Positions 9,006-17,950 of a DNA stretch of 64,000 nucleotides are shown here, in pieces; position 1 is the first letter of the stretch; each line of letters opens with the position of its first letter. The DNA comes from Opitutia bacterium (GTDB lineage: Bacteria > Verrucomicrobiota > Verrucomicrobiia > Opitutales > Opitutaceae), in NCBI GenBank assembly GCA_003142615.1, contig PLMW01000052.1:30880-94879 (forward strand). Reading direction: 5' to 3'. The notes under the pieces are model-generated. The model saw only the letters and a program-made list of their open reading frames with translations, did not search any database and was not told the origin of the DNA. The position numbers and the translations under genes were made by a program.

Positions 9006-9037
9006 AAAAAAAGCTCCCTCCGGGTGGAGGGAGCTTT
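9006..9037 (-). terminator. Rho-independent terminator of the TonB receptor gene
   Basis: Read on the minus strand: stem AAGCTCCCTCC, loop ACCC, stem GGAGGGAGCTT, then a run of seven T residues. The stem is a perfect 11-12 bp and starts about 40 bp after the receptor stop codon. This is the clearest intrinsic terminator in the window. Confidence 0.9.
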
Positions 9038-9078
9038 GAAAGCCGGACCCGGACGGGCCCGCACCCATTCAGCGAGGC

Positions 9079-12000
9079 TCAGAAGCTGAACTTCGCCGAC
9101 AGGATCCACTGGCGCGGGTCGATGATGCGGTAGGCCCAGGGTGTGCCGTCAAGGTTGGCCTGCGTGGCCACCAGGTGCCCGCTTTCCATGGCGTTGTTGC
9201 AGTTGAGCCGGATCGACGTGATCACCTTGCCGCTGTAGATCTTGAAGGTGTAGCCGATCCACAAGTCGGTGTAGTAGTTGCCGTTGTCACCCCAGACCGG
9301 CTTGGTAACGTCGGCGACGCTGATCGAGTTGGGCGCGGTGAGGGGAGCGCCCACCATGCCGTAGTAGCCGATCGCCGTCTTTGATTCCCAGCGCTCGCTG
9401 CCACCCATGGAGACGCCCCTGAATGGACCGTGGGAGAACGAGTAGTTCGTGAGGAACGCCCAGTGATAAATGCGCTGGTCGGGCGAGACGGCGCCTTCCA
9501 GGGCTTTGGCGGTCGCCACCTGGGACACCACCACGTTGTTGTAATAGCCCTGCGGGCTGGTGTTGCCGTCGGTGTTTTCAGCCAGCGCCACGTTGGTGAA
9601 CCCGTAGCCGGTCCAGAAGTTCCTGAGGGACCAGCGCCGGTTGTTGTTGGGATCGATGAAATCCGGGATGTCCGTCACCCCCAGGGCCGTCCACACCGGC
9701 ATCCGCACCGCCAGCCAGTCGTCGTATTGGGGTGCCACATTCTTATAGCTGGCCTCATCCTTGGAGCCCGTGAATTTCATCGTCCACTCGCGGGTCGGAT
9801 TGAAGGTGATCTGGACCTCCGTGCCCTTCGATTTGCTATCTTGGGTGGCGCCCAGACTCAGGCCGCTGTAGTAGAGGTAGGGCAGGTTGATCAGACTGTA
9901 GATCGCCCGCTGGTTGGCCTCGCTGGTGACGCTATTCACCGTGTCCAAATTCCAGTTGGGATTCGAGAGGACTTGGGCGAGAGTCAGGCCGCCCGCCTCC
10001 GCGTTGCGGATGCGTTGGACGGCGCTGGCCCACGCGTAACCGGTCGTGGTGTCCGAGTAGGCCAGCCGGGTCAGCAGCGTGCCGGCGGCGGAGGTACGCT
10101 CGTTCAGATTCTGGGTCTCATACCAATTGACCCGGAACACGAGCTTGTTGTCGAAGAGATTGAACCCGAAACCGTAATCCTTGCCCTTGCCCGTCGGCTT
10201 GGCCAGCGGCCGGAAGAAGTAATCGGTCTGATACGAGGCCGGCGGATTGAAGTTGCTGGACTGATTGTAATAGAAGGTCAGCCCCTGGAGGAACTCCGAC
10301 ACGCGCGAGCCTTGGCCGCCCAGGTTCTGCGTCCACTGCCAATCCTTGAACAGCCGGAGGGCCCCGCCTTCCGTCTTGGTGCTGCCGGACAGCTTGTCCC
10401 ACCGTCCCCAGCGGCTCATGACCAGGTCATGATTGATGAGGCCGGTGTAACCGTTGACGTATAGCACGTCCTGGGTCAGCGCCGGCGTGGTGACAACGCC
10501 GGCGATGTTGGTCAGCGCGCCGGACGTGGTGATGCGCGCGCGATAATCGTCGTGCCGCCAGCCAAAGGTGGCGACAATACGGTCGTTCCACAGGTAGCTC
10601 TGCGTGGCGAATTGGCTGCCCTTCACCTGACGCTGGGTGCGGAAGCTGCCATTATCCGCGAAGGCGGCTTGTTCGATTACGTTCTCAGTCTGGAACGCAT
10701 TGGTGCCGTAGTTCCAGACCTGGACTTGGGAGTCGACCGGCCCGTTCCAGCCCTGGTTGCCCCAGAAGCTGCTGGAGTGGGTGACCGTGGCCTGCGGATC
10801 GCCGGGGTTGGCCATATAGTAGTGGCGATAGAGCGTGGTGCTGTTCCAATACGGCAGGTTGGGGACAAGGGGATTCCTCACGAAGCGCAGCGCGGCGTCC
10901 TGCTCGCCGCCTACGAAACCATTGCGCCAACGCTCCGTGGCGGCGATTGAATCCTGCTCCTGATACGTGCCGACCAGCTTGTGGTGGCCCAGCCACCTGG
11001 TCCAGTTGTGATGTTGGGTAAAATCGAGGTCGTAAACGAGCAGCGCACGGTAGTTGTCATCCGTTTGCGGCATATAGAAGGTGTCGATTCCGCCTCCGTT
11101 GCCCTCAACGATGAAAGGCAGTCCGAAATAAGGATTCGTCGTACCGTCCAGGTTCTTGGTGTTGGTGTCTACCATCAGGGTGGCGCCTTGGAGTTGGTTG
11201 ACAGTGTAGTTGTCGATTTCCTCGATGTCCTGCCGCAACCACCCCGCGGTGAAGTTAAGATTGGGCGTGATCTGCTGCTCGAACTCGATGTTGTAATTGG
11301 CGGCGCGTATCTTGGCGAAGTTGGTTTGGAGCGTGTTGTATTTCGTCCAATTGTAGACCGACTTGTCGGTCACCCCCGGGAAATTGTAGGTGCCGTAGTT
11401 ATTGAGAACGAGCGCGCCATTTACCATCATCGTCTGCGAGCCATTGATCGACGGGGTGGGCGCGGGCCAGGTGCTCGAGGACGTGTAAAAGCGGTCGGCA
11501 ATCGCATAACGCGGATCGTTCGCCGCCCAGCCGAGCGTCGCAGCCGTGGGCGCGGCGGTGGCGGGATTGGTCCACACCGGGGCATATAACCCACCCCCCT
11601 GGAAGCGCTGGAAGAAACCAACCGAAACGCCATTGTTGATATTCCGGAGGACCTGGGTGGTATTGTCATTCGTGATGCCCGGAACGTAGAGCGGGGACGT
11701 CAAGGTGGTGACCGCGTTGATGCCGAGGATCCTGTTCACCGTGGAAACATAACCCGGCGAAAGCGTGCTATTCACGTAGGGGCCGAGGACCTGACCGTTA
11801 CCGGTGGGGAGGTACGGGGTAAGAGTTGGATAGCCGCCGATGACGACGCCGGCGGGGACGTTGACGCTGCCGGGGATGGTGATGCTACGCGTGGTCGGAT
11901 CATACTGCGGGCGACCGGCCTGGAGCCACGGGGTCACCTGGTCGCGCGGCGTGAAGAAGTTCGGCCGGTTGGCGTCGTTCCGGTAGTTTTCCGCAAACAC

Positions 12001-12849
12001 CTTGAACGTTGTATTCTTGAAGGGCTTGAAGGTGAGGGCGGCATACTGGCGCCGGTAGAGGTCGCGGGAAGGTTTCCGCTCGAACTGCCGGTTATCGTAG
12101 AGCAGGGCGGCGGCAATCGCCAGCTTGTCGGGTATCAGGGAGCGATTGATCGTAATGGACGTGCGGTAGGAGGCGTTCTGGTCCATGCGCACCGTCACGC
12201 TGTTGGTATCGCGGTTGAGCGCGGCCTGAATGTAGTTGACATTGACGACGCCCGACGGGCTGCCGAGGCCGAAGAGCAGGGAGTTCGGGCCGCGGCTGAT
12301 TTCGACCGACTGGATATTGAATTCATCGAGCGGAATGCGGTTGTTGGTCGTATAGTTGTTGATCGCGGCATCGGGGGCATTCAGGCCGCGGATCCGGTTC
12401 GACTGGGCGTTGGTCGTCGTTTGGCCGTTGTTGCCAAAGCTGTAACCGGCGACCGAATCCTTGACCGTATTGCGATCCACGATCGAGGGCGAATACGAGC
12501 TGGAACCCTCGGTGCTCGCCTCATACTTGAAGATGTCGTTGATATCGATCGAGGCGGTGTCCTCCATCTGCTGCCTCGTGACGACGGTGATGGAGGCTGC
12601 GAGATCGCCGAGGTTCGTGTTGATCCGGCTGCCGGCCAGGGTGTTTTCGGCGAAATAGCCGACATCCTTGGTCGTATTGACCGTGAACGGCGACATTTTC
12701 ACGATTTCTTCGCCCGATGTTGCGGCGGGCGTGGCGGGCGGCGGGGTTGCTTGCTGGCCCAACAGCGTCGAGACCGCCAATAGTGCGCATGCCTGCACTA
12801 CCAACAGCGGTCGCAGATAACTGGGAATCGATCGATTCGGTTTCATCAT
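9079..12849 (-). CDS. TonB-dependent outer-membrane receptor
   Basis: A 1256-residue outer-membrane receptor for energised uptake of a bulky nutrient. It has a signal peptide (hydrophobic LLVVQACALLAVSTLLGQ) and a short Pro/Ala-rich linker. A TonB-box-like stretch (EEIVKMSPFTVNTTKD) precedes a plug domain with SRINTNLGDLAASITVVTRQ, NRIRGLNAP and the plug-end motif SVEISRGPNSLLFGLG. A barrel rich in aromatic residues follows, ending in the terminal Phe typical for BAM insertion (ILSAKFSF). No SusD homologue is adjacent, as is usual for verrucomicrobial receptors. It is divergent from a LacI-type regulator followed by a sodium symporter, suggesting carbohydrate uptake. The gene ends at a strong terminator. 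The ligand is not predictable. Confidence 0.95.
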   Translation of the reverse strand: MMKPNRSIPSYLRPLLVVQACALLAVSTLLGQQATPPPATPAATSGEEIVKMSPFTVNTTKDVGYFAENTLAGSRINTNLGDLAASITVVTRQQMEDTASIDINDIFKYEASTEGSSSYSPSIVDRNTVKDSVAGYSFGNNGQTTTNAQSNRIRGLNAPDAAINNYTTNNRIPLDEFNIQSVEISRGPNSLLFGLGSPSGVVNVNYIQAALNRDTNSVTVRMDQNASYRTSITINRSLIPDKLAIAAALLYDNRQFERKPSRDLYRRQYAALTFKPFKNTTFKVFAENYRNDANRPNFFTPRDQVTPWLQAGRPQYDPTTRSITIPGSVNVPAGVVIGGYPTLTPYLPTGNGQVLGPYVNSTLSPGYVSTVNRILGINAVTTLTSPLYVPGITNDNTTQVLRNINNGVSVGFFQRFQGGGLYAPVWTNPATAAPTAATLGWAANDPRYAIADRFYTSSSTWPAPTPSINGSQTMMVNGALVLNNYGTYNFPGVTDKSVYNWTKYNTLQTNFAKIRAANYNIEFEQQITPNLNFTAGWLRQDIEEIDNYTVNQLQGATLMVDTNTKNLDGTTNPYFGLPFIVEGNGGGIDTFYMPQTDDNYRALLVYDLDFTQHHNWTRWLGHHKLVGTYQEQDSIAATERWRNGFVGGEQDAALRFVRNPLVPNLPYWNSTTLYRHYYMANPGDPQATVTHSSSFWGNQGWNGPVDSQVQVWNYGTNAFQTENVIEQAAFADNGSFRTQRQVKGSQFATQSYLWNDRIVATFGWRHDDYRARITTSGALTNIAGVVTTPALTQDVLYVNGYTGLINHDLVMSRWGRWDKLSGSTKTEGGALRLFKDWQWTQNLGGQGSRVSEFLQGLTFYYNQSSNFNPPASYQTDYFFRPLAKPTGKGKDYGFGFNLFDNKLVFRVNWYETQNLNERTSAAGTLLTRLAYSDTTTGYAWASAVQRIRNAEAGGLTLAQVLSNPNWNLDTVNSVTSEANQRAIYSLINLPYLYYSGLSLGATQDSKSKGTEVQITFNPTREWTMKFTGSKDEASYKNVAPQYDDWLAVRMPVWTALGVTDIPDFIDPNNNRRWSLRNFWTGYGFTNVALAENTDGNTSPQGYYNNVVVSQVATAKALEGAVSPDQRIYHWAFLTNYSFSHGPFRGVSMGGSERWESKTAIGYYGMVGAPLTAPNSISVADVTKPVWGDNGNYYTDLWIGYTFKIYSGKVITSIRLNCNNAMESGHLVATQANLDGTPWAYRIIDPRQWILSAKFSF

Positions 12850-13610
12850 TGATCCTTGATGTAGTTACTGGTTTACGGTGGGGAAATGGAGTTCCCGGTT
12901 TGGATGGTATGGTCCGCTTCCGCGTTCATGCAGGAGCGGCAGGTGCTTTCAGAGAGAAGCGAAAATGGTTGTCAAAGCCTGCAGCCAGCGTCGCTGGCTG
13001 GGATGTGGGTAATGGCAAGCCCGCCAGTTGGGGAAGACCGGCGCGGCTGGTTTGAAGAGCGGGGAAACGAGTCGCGAATCAAAGCAGAGACCGATGTCGA
13101 AACGGATGCCAATGGGGTAGAGGGTTGAGGGTATCTTCTCCCTCGTCTGCGAGAGATAGAGGAGGCTTGCAAGCCCCTGTACTGCGGTCAACCGGATCAG
13201 TATCTGACAGTTCGATTTTAAACGCCAGTAAAAATCAAGATGGCCCGCAGGTTAAGGATATTTAATGCTGAAAAGAACGATTTCTTTCCATCCCTGGCGA
13301 TTGGGAAGGAGCCGGAAAGCGGGTGTTTCCTCTTTCCGCCGGAAACGTCCTGACGATGGATGCACCGGCGCGGCCATCCCATGACCCGGGTGGGCGGACG
13401 ATCCCGGCGCCTGCCGGGAAGTCCGGGGTGAAATTTCAAGAAACAGACCCGCAGGAGCCGGTCCCGGCCGTTGCCCACAACGCCGGTCATGGGCGTTCGC
13501 ATCGGCCGGAATGATTCTTGCGGTATCAGATGAACAAATGGGGACGGTCCACTCATGCTTTGGGCTTGTTGGGAGGCAATCCATGCGCTGTGCTTGCCGA
13601 TGCATAAACC
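12850..13610. other. Long divergent intergenic region
   Basis: 761 bp between the start codons of the TonB receptor and the LacI-type regulator. I see no convincing gene: the short frames here are not protein-like. It should hold both promoters and the operator. A TTGACA-like hexamer for the receptor lies at 12975-12970 (minus strand), but the matching -10 (CTGAAA) is poor. The A/T-rich part at 13210-13290 could be a second promoter area. A perfect inverted repeat is listed separately. Confidence 0.5.
12982..13000. promoter_or_regulatory. Perfect inverted repeat upstream of the TonB receptor
   Basis: CAGCCAGCG-T-CGCTGGCTG has two 9-bp arms around a single base and lies about 135 bp before the receptor start, next to the candidate -35 at 12975-12970. 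The symmetric, odd-centred form fits a dimeric regulator site, but its GC-rich arms could equally be a dispersed hairpin. Confidence 0.4.
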
Positions 13611-14678
13611 ATGGCCAAGCCCGCGCTCAGCATGCAGGACGTCGCCCGGGCCGCCGGCGTTCACCAGACCACGGTGTCGCGCGCACTGCGCAACGACCGC
13701 CGGCTGCCGGAAAAGACCCGGCAACGCATCCGCAAGGTGGCCGAGCGGCTGGGGTACCGGCCGCATCCGCTGCTGGCGGCGCTGGGAGTCAATCTGCGCC
13801 GCGGCCGGCCGGCCGACTACGAGGTTTCCCTGGCTTATCTCGTCCGAGCCGACTCCAATCTTGATCCGCGGCGCCCTTATTTGCTCGGGGCGCGGGCGGC
13901 GGCGGAGACTCAGGGTTACCGGCTGGAGGAGTTTGTCTATGGCGAAACCGGCCTGACCACGGAACGCCTCAACCAGATTCTGCTGACGCGCAACATCCAC
14001 GGTCTCATCATCGCGCCCCTGGCCCTGTCCGGACCACAGACGGGCTTCACGCTCGACTGGCCGGAGTTTTGCACGGTGACGCTGGAATACACGTTTACCG
14101 AGCCCGCGTTCGACCGGGTGGTGCATGACGGCTATGACGCGACGCGCCTGGCGCTCGATCAATGCCGCCGGCGGGGCTTCCGCCGCATCGGCCTGCTGCT
14201 GGCCACCGGCGTGCATCAGCGCGCCAACAGCGTCAATGTGGCGGCCTACTGGCTTGAGCAGAAGGCGCGGCGCTGCTTCGCGGAGATCCCGCCGCTGCTG
14301 ATCCCGGATTGGGACCATCCGGCGTTTGCCGCGTGGTTCCGCGCCCACCGGCCGCGGGTGATCATCACCACGAACTGGCTGTTGCGCTATGTGCTGGATT
14401 TCGCGCGCCAGCAGCGCCTGGGGATTCCGGGGGACCTGGGCCTCATCAATCTCAACGCGTTCGAGGACGAGTCCGTTGGCGGCATCGTCCAGAATCCCGG
14501 CGCCATCGGTGCGGCCGCCGTGCGGCTGGTCATCGACAAACTCAACCGCAACGACCGCGGCGTTCCCGCGTTGCGGCAGACCATCCTGATACCCGGACAC
14601 TGGCACGAGGGCCGGACGCTGGCGCCCCTGACGCGCGCCGGCATGCGCCTTGGCCGAAGGCTCGCACCGCCGCTTTAG
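13611..14678 (+). CDS. LacI-family transcriptional regulator
   Basis: 355-residue DNA-binding regulator. The N-terminal helix-turn-helix and hinge are clear: SMQDVARAAGVHQTTVSRALRN, then LPEKTRQRIRKVAERLGYRPHPLLAAL. A periplasmic-binding-protein-like effector domain follows (about 65-345). The family represses or activates nearby sugar-utilisation genes in response to a sugar ligand. It is divergent from the TonB receptor and upstream of the SSS symporter, so it probably controls both. The ATG at 13611 places the HTH at residue 7, as expected. Confidence 0.92.
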   Translation: MAKPALSMQDVARAAGVHQTTVSRALRNDRRLPEKTRQRIRKVAERLGYRPHPLLAALGVNLRRGRPADYEVSLAYLVRADSNLDPRRPYLLGARAAAETQGYRLEEFVYGETGLTTERLNQILLTRNIHGLIIAPLALSGPQTGFTLDWPEFCTVTLEYTFTEPAFDRVVHDGYDATRLALDQCRRRGFRRIGLLLATGVHQRANSVNVAAYWLEQKARRCFAEIPPLLIPDWDHPAFAAWFRAHRPRVIITTNWLLRYVLDFARQQRLGIPGDLGLINLNAFEDESVGGIVQNPGAIGAAAVRLVIDKLNRNDRGVPALRQTILIPGHWHEGRTLAPLTRAGMRLGRRLAPPL

Positions 14679-14834
14679 CCGTGGCGGACCAGACTGGGCA
14701 GGCGGCCCGCCCGCCATGCGATTTCCGGCGAGCTGTCCCAACACCGCCGGCGCGCCGGTTTGAAAATCAAAAGTCTTTTCAAGCTTGCCATTGTCCGCTA
14801 CGGCCTTTGGCGCAGTTCACAAATAAACCCCATC

Positions 14835-16598
14835 ATGCAATCCCTGCTCCCTCTTCCCCTTCTCGCCACCGCTGGCGGAGGCAATGTTCACGACGTGATG
14901 CTGAAGCTGGCCGGAGTCGACTACCTCATCCTGGGCATTTATTTCGTCTTCGTCATCGCCATCGGCTGGATCCTGCGCAAGTACCTCAAGACGAGCGCGG
15001 ACTTTTTCGAGTCGGGCCGCTCGCTGCCGGCCTGGGTCTGCGCGCTCGGTTTCATCGGCGCCAACCTCGGCGCCCAGGAGGTGATCGGCATGGCGGCCTC
15101 GGGCGCGAAGTACGGCATCGCCACGTGTCATTTCTACTGGGTGGGCGCGATTCCGGCGATGGTCTTCGTGGGCGTCTTCATGATGCCGTTCTACTACGGT
15201 TCGAAGGCGCGCTCGGTGCCCGAATACCTGAAGCTCCGCTTCGACGAGAAGACGCGCGCGTTCAATGCGCTCTCCTTCGCTTTCATGACCGTGTTCTCGT
15301 CGGGCATCTCCATGCACGCGCTGGCCCTGCTGCTGAACTCGATCCTCCACTTGGACTACAACCTGTGCATCCTCGTCTCGAGCCTGATCGTGCTGATTTA
15401 CATCGTCACCGGCGGACTCACCTCGGCGATCTACAACGAGGTGCTGCAGTTCTTTCTGATTGTATTCGGCCTGCTGCCGCTGGTGCTTCTCGGTTTGAAG
15501 GACATCGGCGGCTGGAGCGGGCTCATGACGCAGCTGCAGGGCTACTCCGCGGCCCAGGGCATGCCGGGCGCCTGGTCGCATTCGTGGGCCTACATGGGCA
15601 GCGAGAAGTCCAACCCGATGGGCATCGAGTGGTTCGGCCTCGCGATGGGCCTCGGCTTCGTGCTCTCGTTCGGTTACTGGTGCACCGACTTCCTCGTGGT
15701 GCAGCGCGCCATGGCCGCCAAGGACATGAGCGCCGCGCGGCGGACGCCGATTCTCGCCGCCATCCCGAAGATGATGTTTCCGGCGCTGGTGATCCTGCCC
15801 GGCATGCTCGCGGTCGCCCTCTATCAAAAAGGCGCGGGCTTCCAGCTACCCGCCGCGGCCGATGGCTCGCCCAACTACAACATGGTCGTGCCGGCCATGC
15901 TCGCGCAGTACTTTCCCAACGGCATGCTCGGCATCGGCCTGACCGCGCTGATGGCCTCGTTCATGTCCGGCATGGCGGGCAACGTCACCGCGTTCAACAC
16001 GGTGTTCACCTACGACCTGTACCAGAGCTACCTGCACAAGGGCGCGACCGACGCGCATCTCGTCCGGGTGGGCCGGATCACCACGGTCGTGGGGCTGCTC
16101 ATCAGCGTGGCGTGCGCCTACGCGGCCCGGCAGTTCAACAACATCATGGACATGCTCCAGCTCGTGTTCGGCTTCGTCAACGCGCCGCTGTTCGCGATCT
16201 TCCTGCTCGGCATGTTCTGGCGGCGCGCCACGGGCCACGGGGCGTTCTTCGGGCTCCTGCTCGGCACCCTCTCCGCCATGATCTTCAACGGCCTGACGCT
16301 GCCGGTGGGCGAGGCGGCCGGCATCAAGGGCGGGTGGATGGGCGCGCACTGGTTCTTCCACAGCTCGATGGCCCAGAACTTCTGGATGGCGATCTTCGCG
16401 TTCGGCGCCTGCTTCGCCGGCACCATCATCATCTCGCTGGCGACCAGCCCCAACAAGACCGACGACCAGCTGCGCGGTCTGGTCTATTCGCTCACCGAAA
16501 AGATCCGTGACACCGGCACCCGCTGGTATGCACGCCCGGCGACCCTCGGCGGGGTCGTCCTCGCGGGCGCCATTGTGCTCAACATCATCTTCTGGTAA
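14835..16598 (+). CDS. SSS-family sodium:solute symporter
   Basis: Sodium-coupled symporter (587 residues from this start) with about 14 membrane helices, probably carrying the sugar released or taken up at this locus. Family marks include LKTSADFFESGRSLPAW, FIGANLGAQEVIGMAASG, SKARSVPEYLKLRFD and TGGLTSAIYNEVLQFFLI (the Na+-symporter signature region). I prefer the ATG at 14835 because the upstream TTG start at 14760 adds a basic, non-homologous 25 residues. It lies 156 bp after the regulator stop and is followed after 18 bp by a two-helix small protein, probably the same transcript. The substrate is inferred only from context. Confidence 0.9.
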   Translation: MQSLLPLPLLATAGGGNVHDVMLKLAGVDYLILGIYFVFVIAIGWILRKYLKTSADFFESGRSLPAWVCALGFIGANLGAQEVIGMAASGAKYGIATCHFYWVGAIPAMVFVGVFMMPFYYGSKARSVPEYLKLRFDEKTRAFNALSFAFMTVFSSGISMHALALLLNSILHLDYNLCILVSSLIVLIYIVTGGLTSAIYNEVLQFFLIVFGLLPLVLLGLKDIGGWSGLMTQLQGYSAAQGMPGAWSHSWAYMGSEKSNPMGIEWFGLAMGLGFVLSFGYWCTDFLVVQRAMAAKDMSAARRTPILAAIPKMMFPALVILPGMLAVALYQKGAGFQLPAAADGSPNYNMVVPAMLAQYFPNGMLGIGLTALMASFMSGMAGNVTAFNTVFTYDLYQSYLHKGATDAHLVRVGRITTVVGLLISVACAYAARQFNNIMDMLQLVFGFVNAPLFAIFLLGMFWRRATGHGAFFGLLLGTLSAMIFNGLTLPVGEAAGIKGGWMGAHWFFHSSMAQNFWMAIFAFGACFAGTIIISLATSPNKTDDQLRGLVYSLTEKIRDTGTRWYARPATLGGVVLAGAIVLNIIFW

Positions 16599-16616
16599 CC
16601 CTCAACCCTCTCCGCC

Positions 16617-16817
16617 ATGCATCTCGACGTCCGCATTCCGCTGGGCCTGCTGTTTCTCCTCCTCGGCCTCATCCTCGTCGGCTTCGGCTTCACCTCTGAT
16701 CCAGCCATCTACGTCCAGCATTCGCTCGGCCAGAACGTGAACCTGTTTTGGGGCACCGTCTTCGCGCTGTTCGGCGCGGTGATGCTGCTGCTCACCCGGC
16801 GCAAGAAGTCCGGCTGA
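16617..16817 (+). CDS. Small two-helix membrane protein
   Basis: 66 residues: hydrophobic segment IPLGLLFLLLGLILVGFGF, a polar loop with NVNLFWG, a second segment (TVFALFGAVMLLLT), and the basic tail RRKKSG. No named family is recognised. It starts 18 bp after the symporter stop and is in phase with an operon, so it may be an accessory subunit of the symporter. Confidence 0.75.
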   Translation: MHLDVRIPLGLLFLLLGLILVGFGFTSDPAIYVQHSLGQNVNLFWGTVFALFGAVMLLLTRRKKSG

Positions 16818-16870
16818 CCGGGGGGCGCTGCTGTGCGCAGAGGGGGACCCCGTCTCCGCGGCGGGCTGGC

Positions 16871-16922
16871 AACCTGCCGGGTTTGCCTCACCATGGCTTG
16901 GCGAAGACCGGGACGGCAGGTT
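16871..16922. repeat. Long-loop inverted repeat
   Basis: AACCTGCCG at 16871-16879 pairs with CGGCAGGTT at 16914-16922. The intervening 34 bp contains CTTGGCGAAG. It is similar in style to the hairpin at 20002-20035, so it may be a member of a dispersed intergenic repeat family or a terminator-like structure of the symporter operon. Confidence 0.35.
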
Positions 16923-16980
16923 CCACCATAATCAGTCTGATTCCTCTCGGAGAATTGGTATTTTGACCCTTCAATCAACC

Positions 16981-17718
16981 ATGCGCACCCGGCGCCTTTT
17001 CCTGCTCGCTTTGTTCCTCCTGCCCGGTGTGCAGTCTGGCGGGGCCCAGGCCACACCCCGCTTCGAACCGGCGGAACTTTTGTTTCAGGACGATTTTGCC
17101 GACACGGCACGCTGGCTTGTCGAGCAGCGACCGGGCGGCACGGTGACCGCGCACGACGGCGTCCTGGTCATCGACGATGCCGGCGGCTGCACTGTCTGGT
17201 TCCGCCCGGAGCTCACGGCGCCGGTCATCATCACCTACGAAGCAACCGTGCTCAACCGCGGTGGCCCGCACGACCGCGTGTCCGATCTCAACTGCTTCTG
17301 GATGGCCACCGATCCCGCGACGCCGGACGGCAGCATGCTGGCGATGGCGGTGAAGCGCACCGGCGCGCTCGCCGAGTACGACTGGCTCCGGCTTTATTAC
17401 GTCGGCTGCGGCGGCAACTCCAACACGACGACCCGCTTCCGGCGCTACACCGGCACCGGCGAGCGCCCGCTGCTGCCCGAGCATGATCTTCAGGCCGCGA
17501 TGTTCCTCCTGCGTGGCAACCAGACGTACCGTCTCACCCTTGTGGCCGCGGGCGGCCGCGCGCAGTACCTTCGCGACGGCGAGGTGTTCTTCGACTACGC
17601 CGATCCGCAGCCGCTCACCCGCGGCTGGTTCGGATTCCGCACCGTCCACAGCCGCATCGAAATAAAACATTTTCGCGTCTGGCGCGCCCGGCCCGCGGTG
17701 CGCGATCACGGTCCTTAA
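16981..17718 (+). CDS. Secreted DUF6250-like (concanavalin-fold) protein
   Basis: 245 residues with a clear signal peptide (RRLFLLALFLLPGVQSGGAQA). The mature protein looks like a beta-sandwich of the concanavalin-A-like/DUF6250 group: FQDDFADTARWLVEQRPGG, then YEATVLNRGGPHDRVSDLNC, DWLRLYYVGCGGNSNTT and the final strands GWFGFRTVHSRIEIKHFRVW. Such domains occur in polysaccharide lyases and glycan-binding proteins of plant cell-wall degradation. The neighbouring receptor and symporter suggest it helps release or bind a carbohydrate outside the cytoplasm. No catalytic residues can be assigned. The ATG at 16981 starts the signal peptide. Confidence 0.7.
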   Translation: MRTRRLFLLALFLLPGVQSGGAQATPRFEPAELLFQDDFADTARWLVEQRPGGTVTAHDGVLVIDDAGGCTVWFRPELTAPVIITYEATVLNRGGPHDRVSDLNCFWMATDPATPDGSMLAMAVKRTGALAEYDWLRLYYVGCGGNSNTTTRFRRYTGTGERPLLPEHDLQAAMFLLRGNQTYRLTLVAAGGRAQYLRDGEVFFDYADPQPLTRGWFGFRTVHSRIEIKHFRVWRARPAVRDHGP

Positions 17719-17766
17719 ATGAGGTGAAGCGGGAGTGATTCAGTTTTGCAGCGCGCGCCAGCGCGC

Positions 17767-17787
17767 TTCCTGTCTGCCGGACAGGAA
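17767..17787. repeat. Hairpin in the 17.7-17.9 kb intergenic gap
   Basis: TTCCTGTC-TGCCG-GACAGGAA has 8-bp arms and is preceded by GCGCGCCAGCGCGC. It has no T tract, so it is probably a dispersed hairpin rather than a terminator. The remaining 230 bp of this gap shows nothing else I can name. Confidence 0.4.
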
Positions 17788-17950
17788 CGGGGGCGCAAAC
17801 CTCTGCGGTCGCTGGTGGCAACACCCCGGGAATACACCCCAGGACACCGTAGTGTGTTCTGTCATCGGGTCCTGTCTTGTCTTTCCGGACCTGCTGACTA
17901 CTAAATAAAGGAAATCTCAGGTAAAACCAAACCGCCGGTTCCTTCATCCC

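Noticed and set aside
14747-14758. CCGGCGCGCCGG palindrome after lacI
   Set aside because: It has no loop and no T tract; such GC palindromes are expected by chance at this base composition.
14309-16510. 733-codon plus-strand open frame over lacI and the symporter
   Set aside because: It is out of frame with two solid genes and made of Arg/His/Pro-rich sequence.
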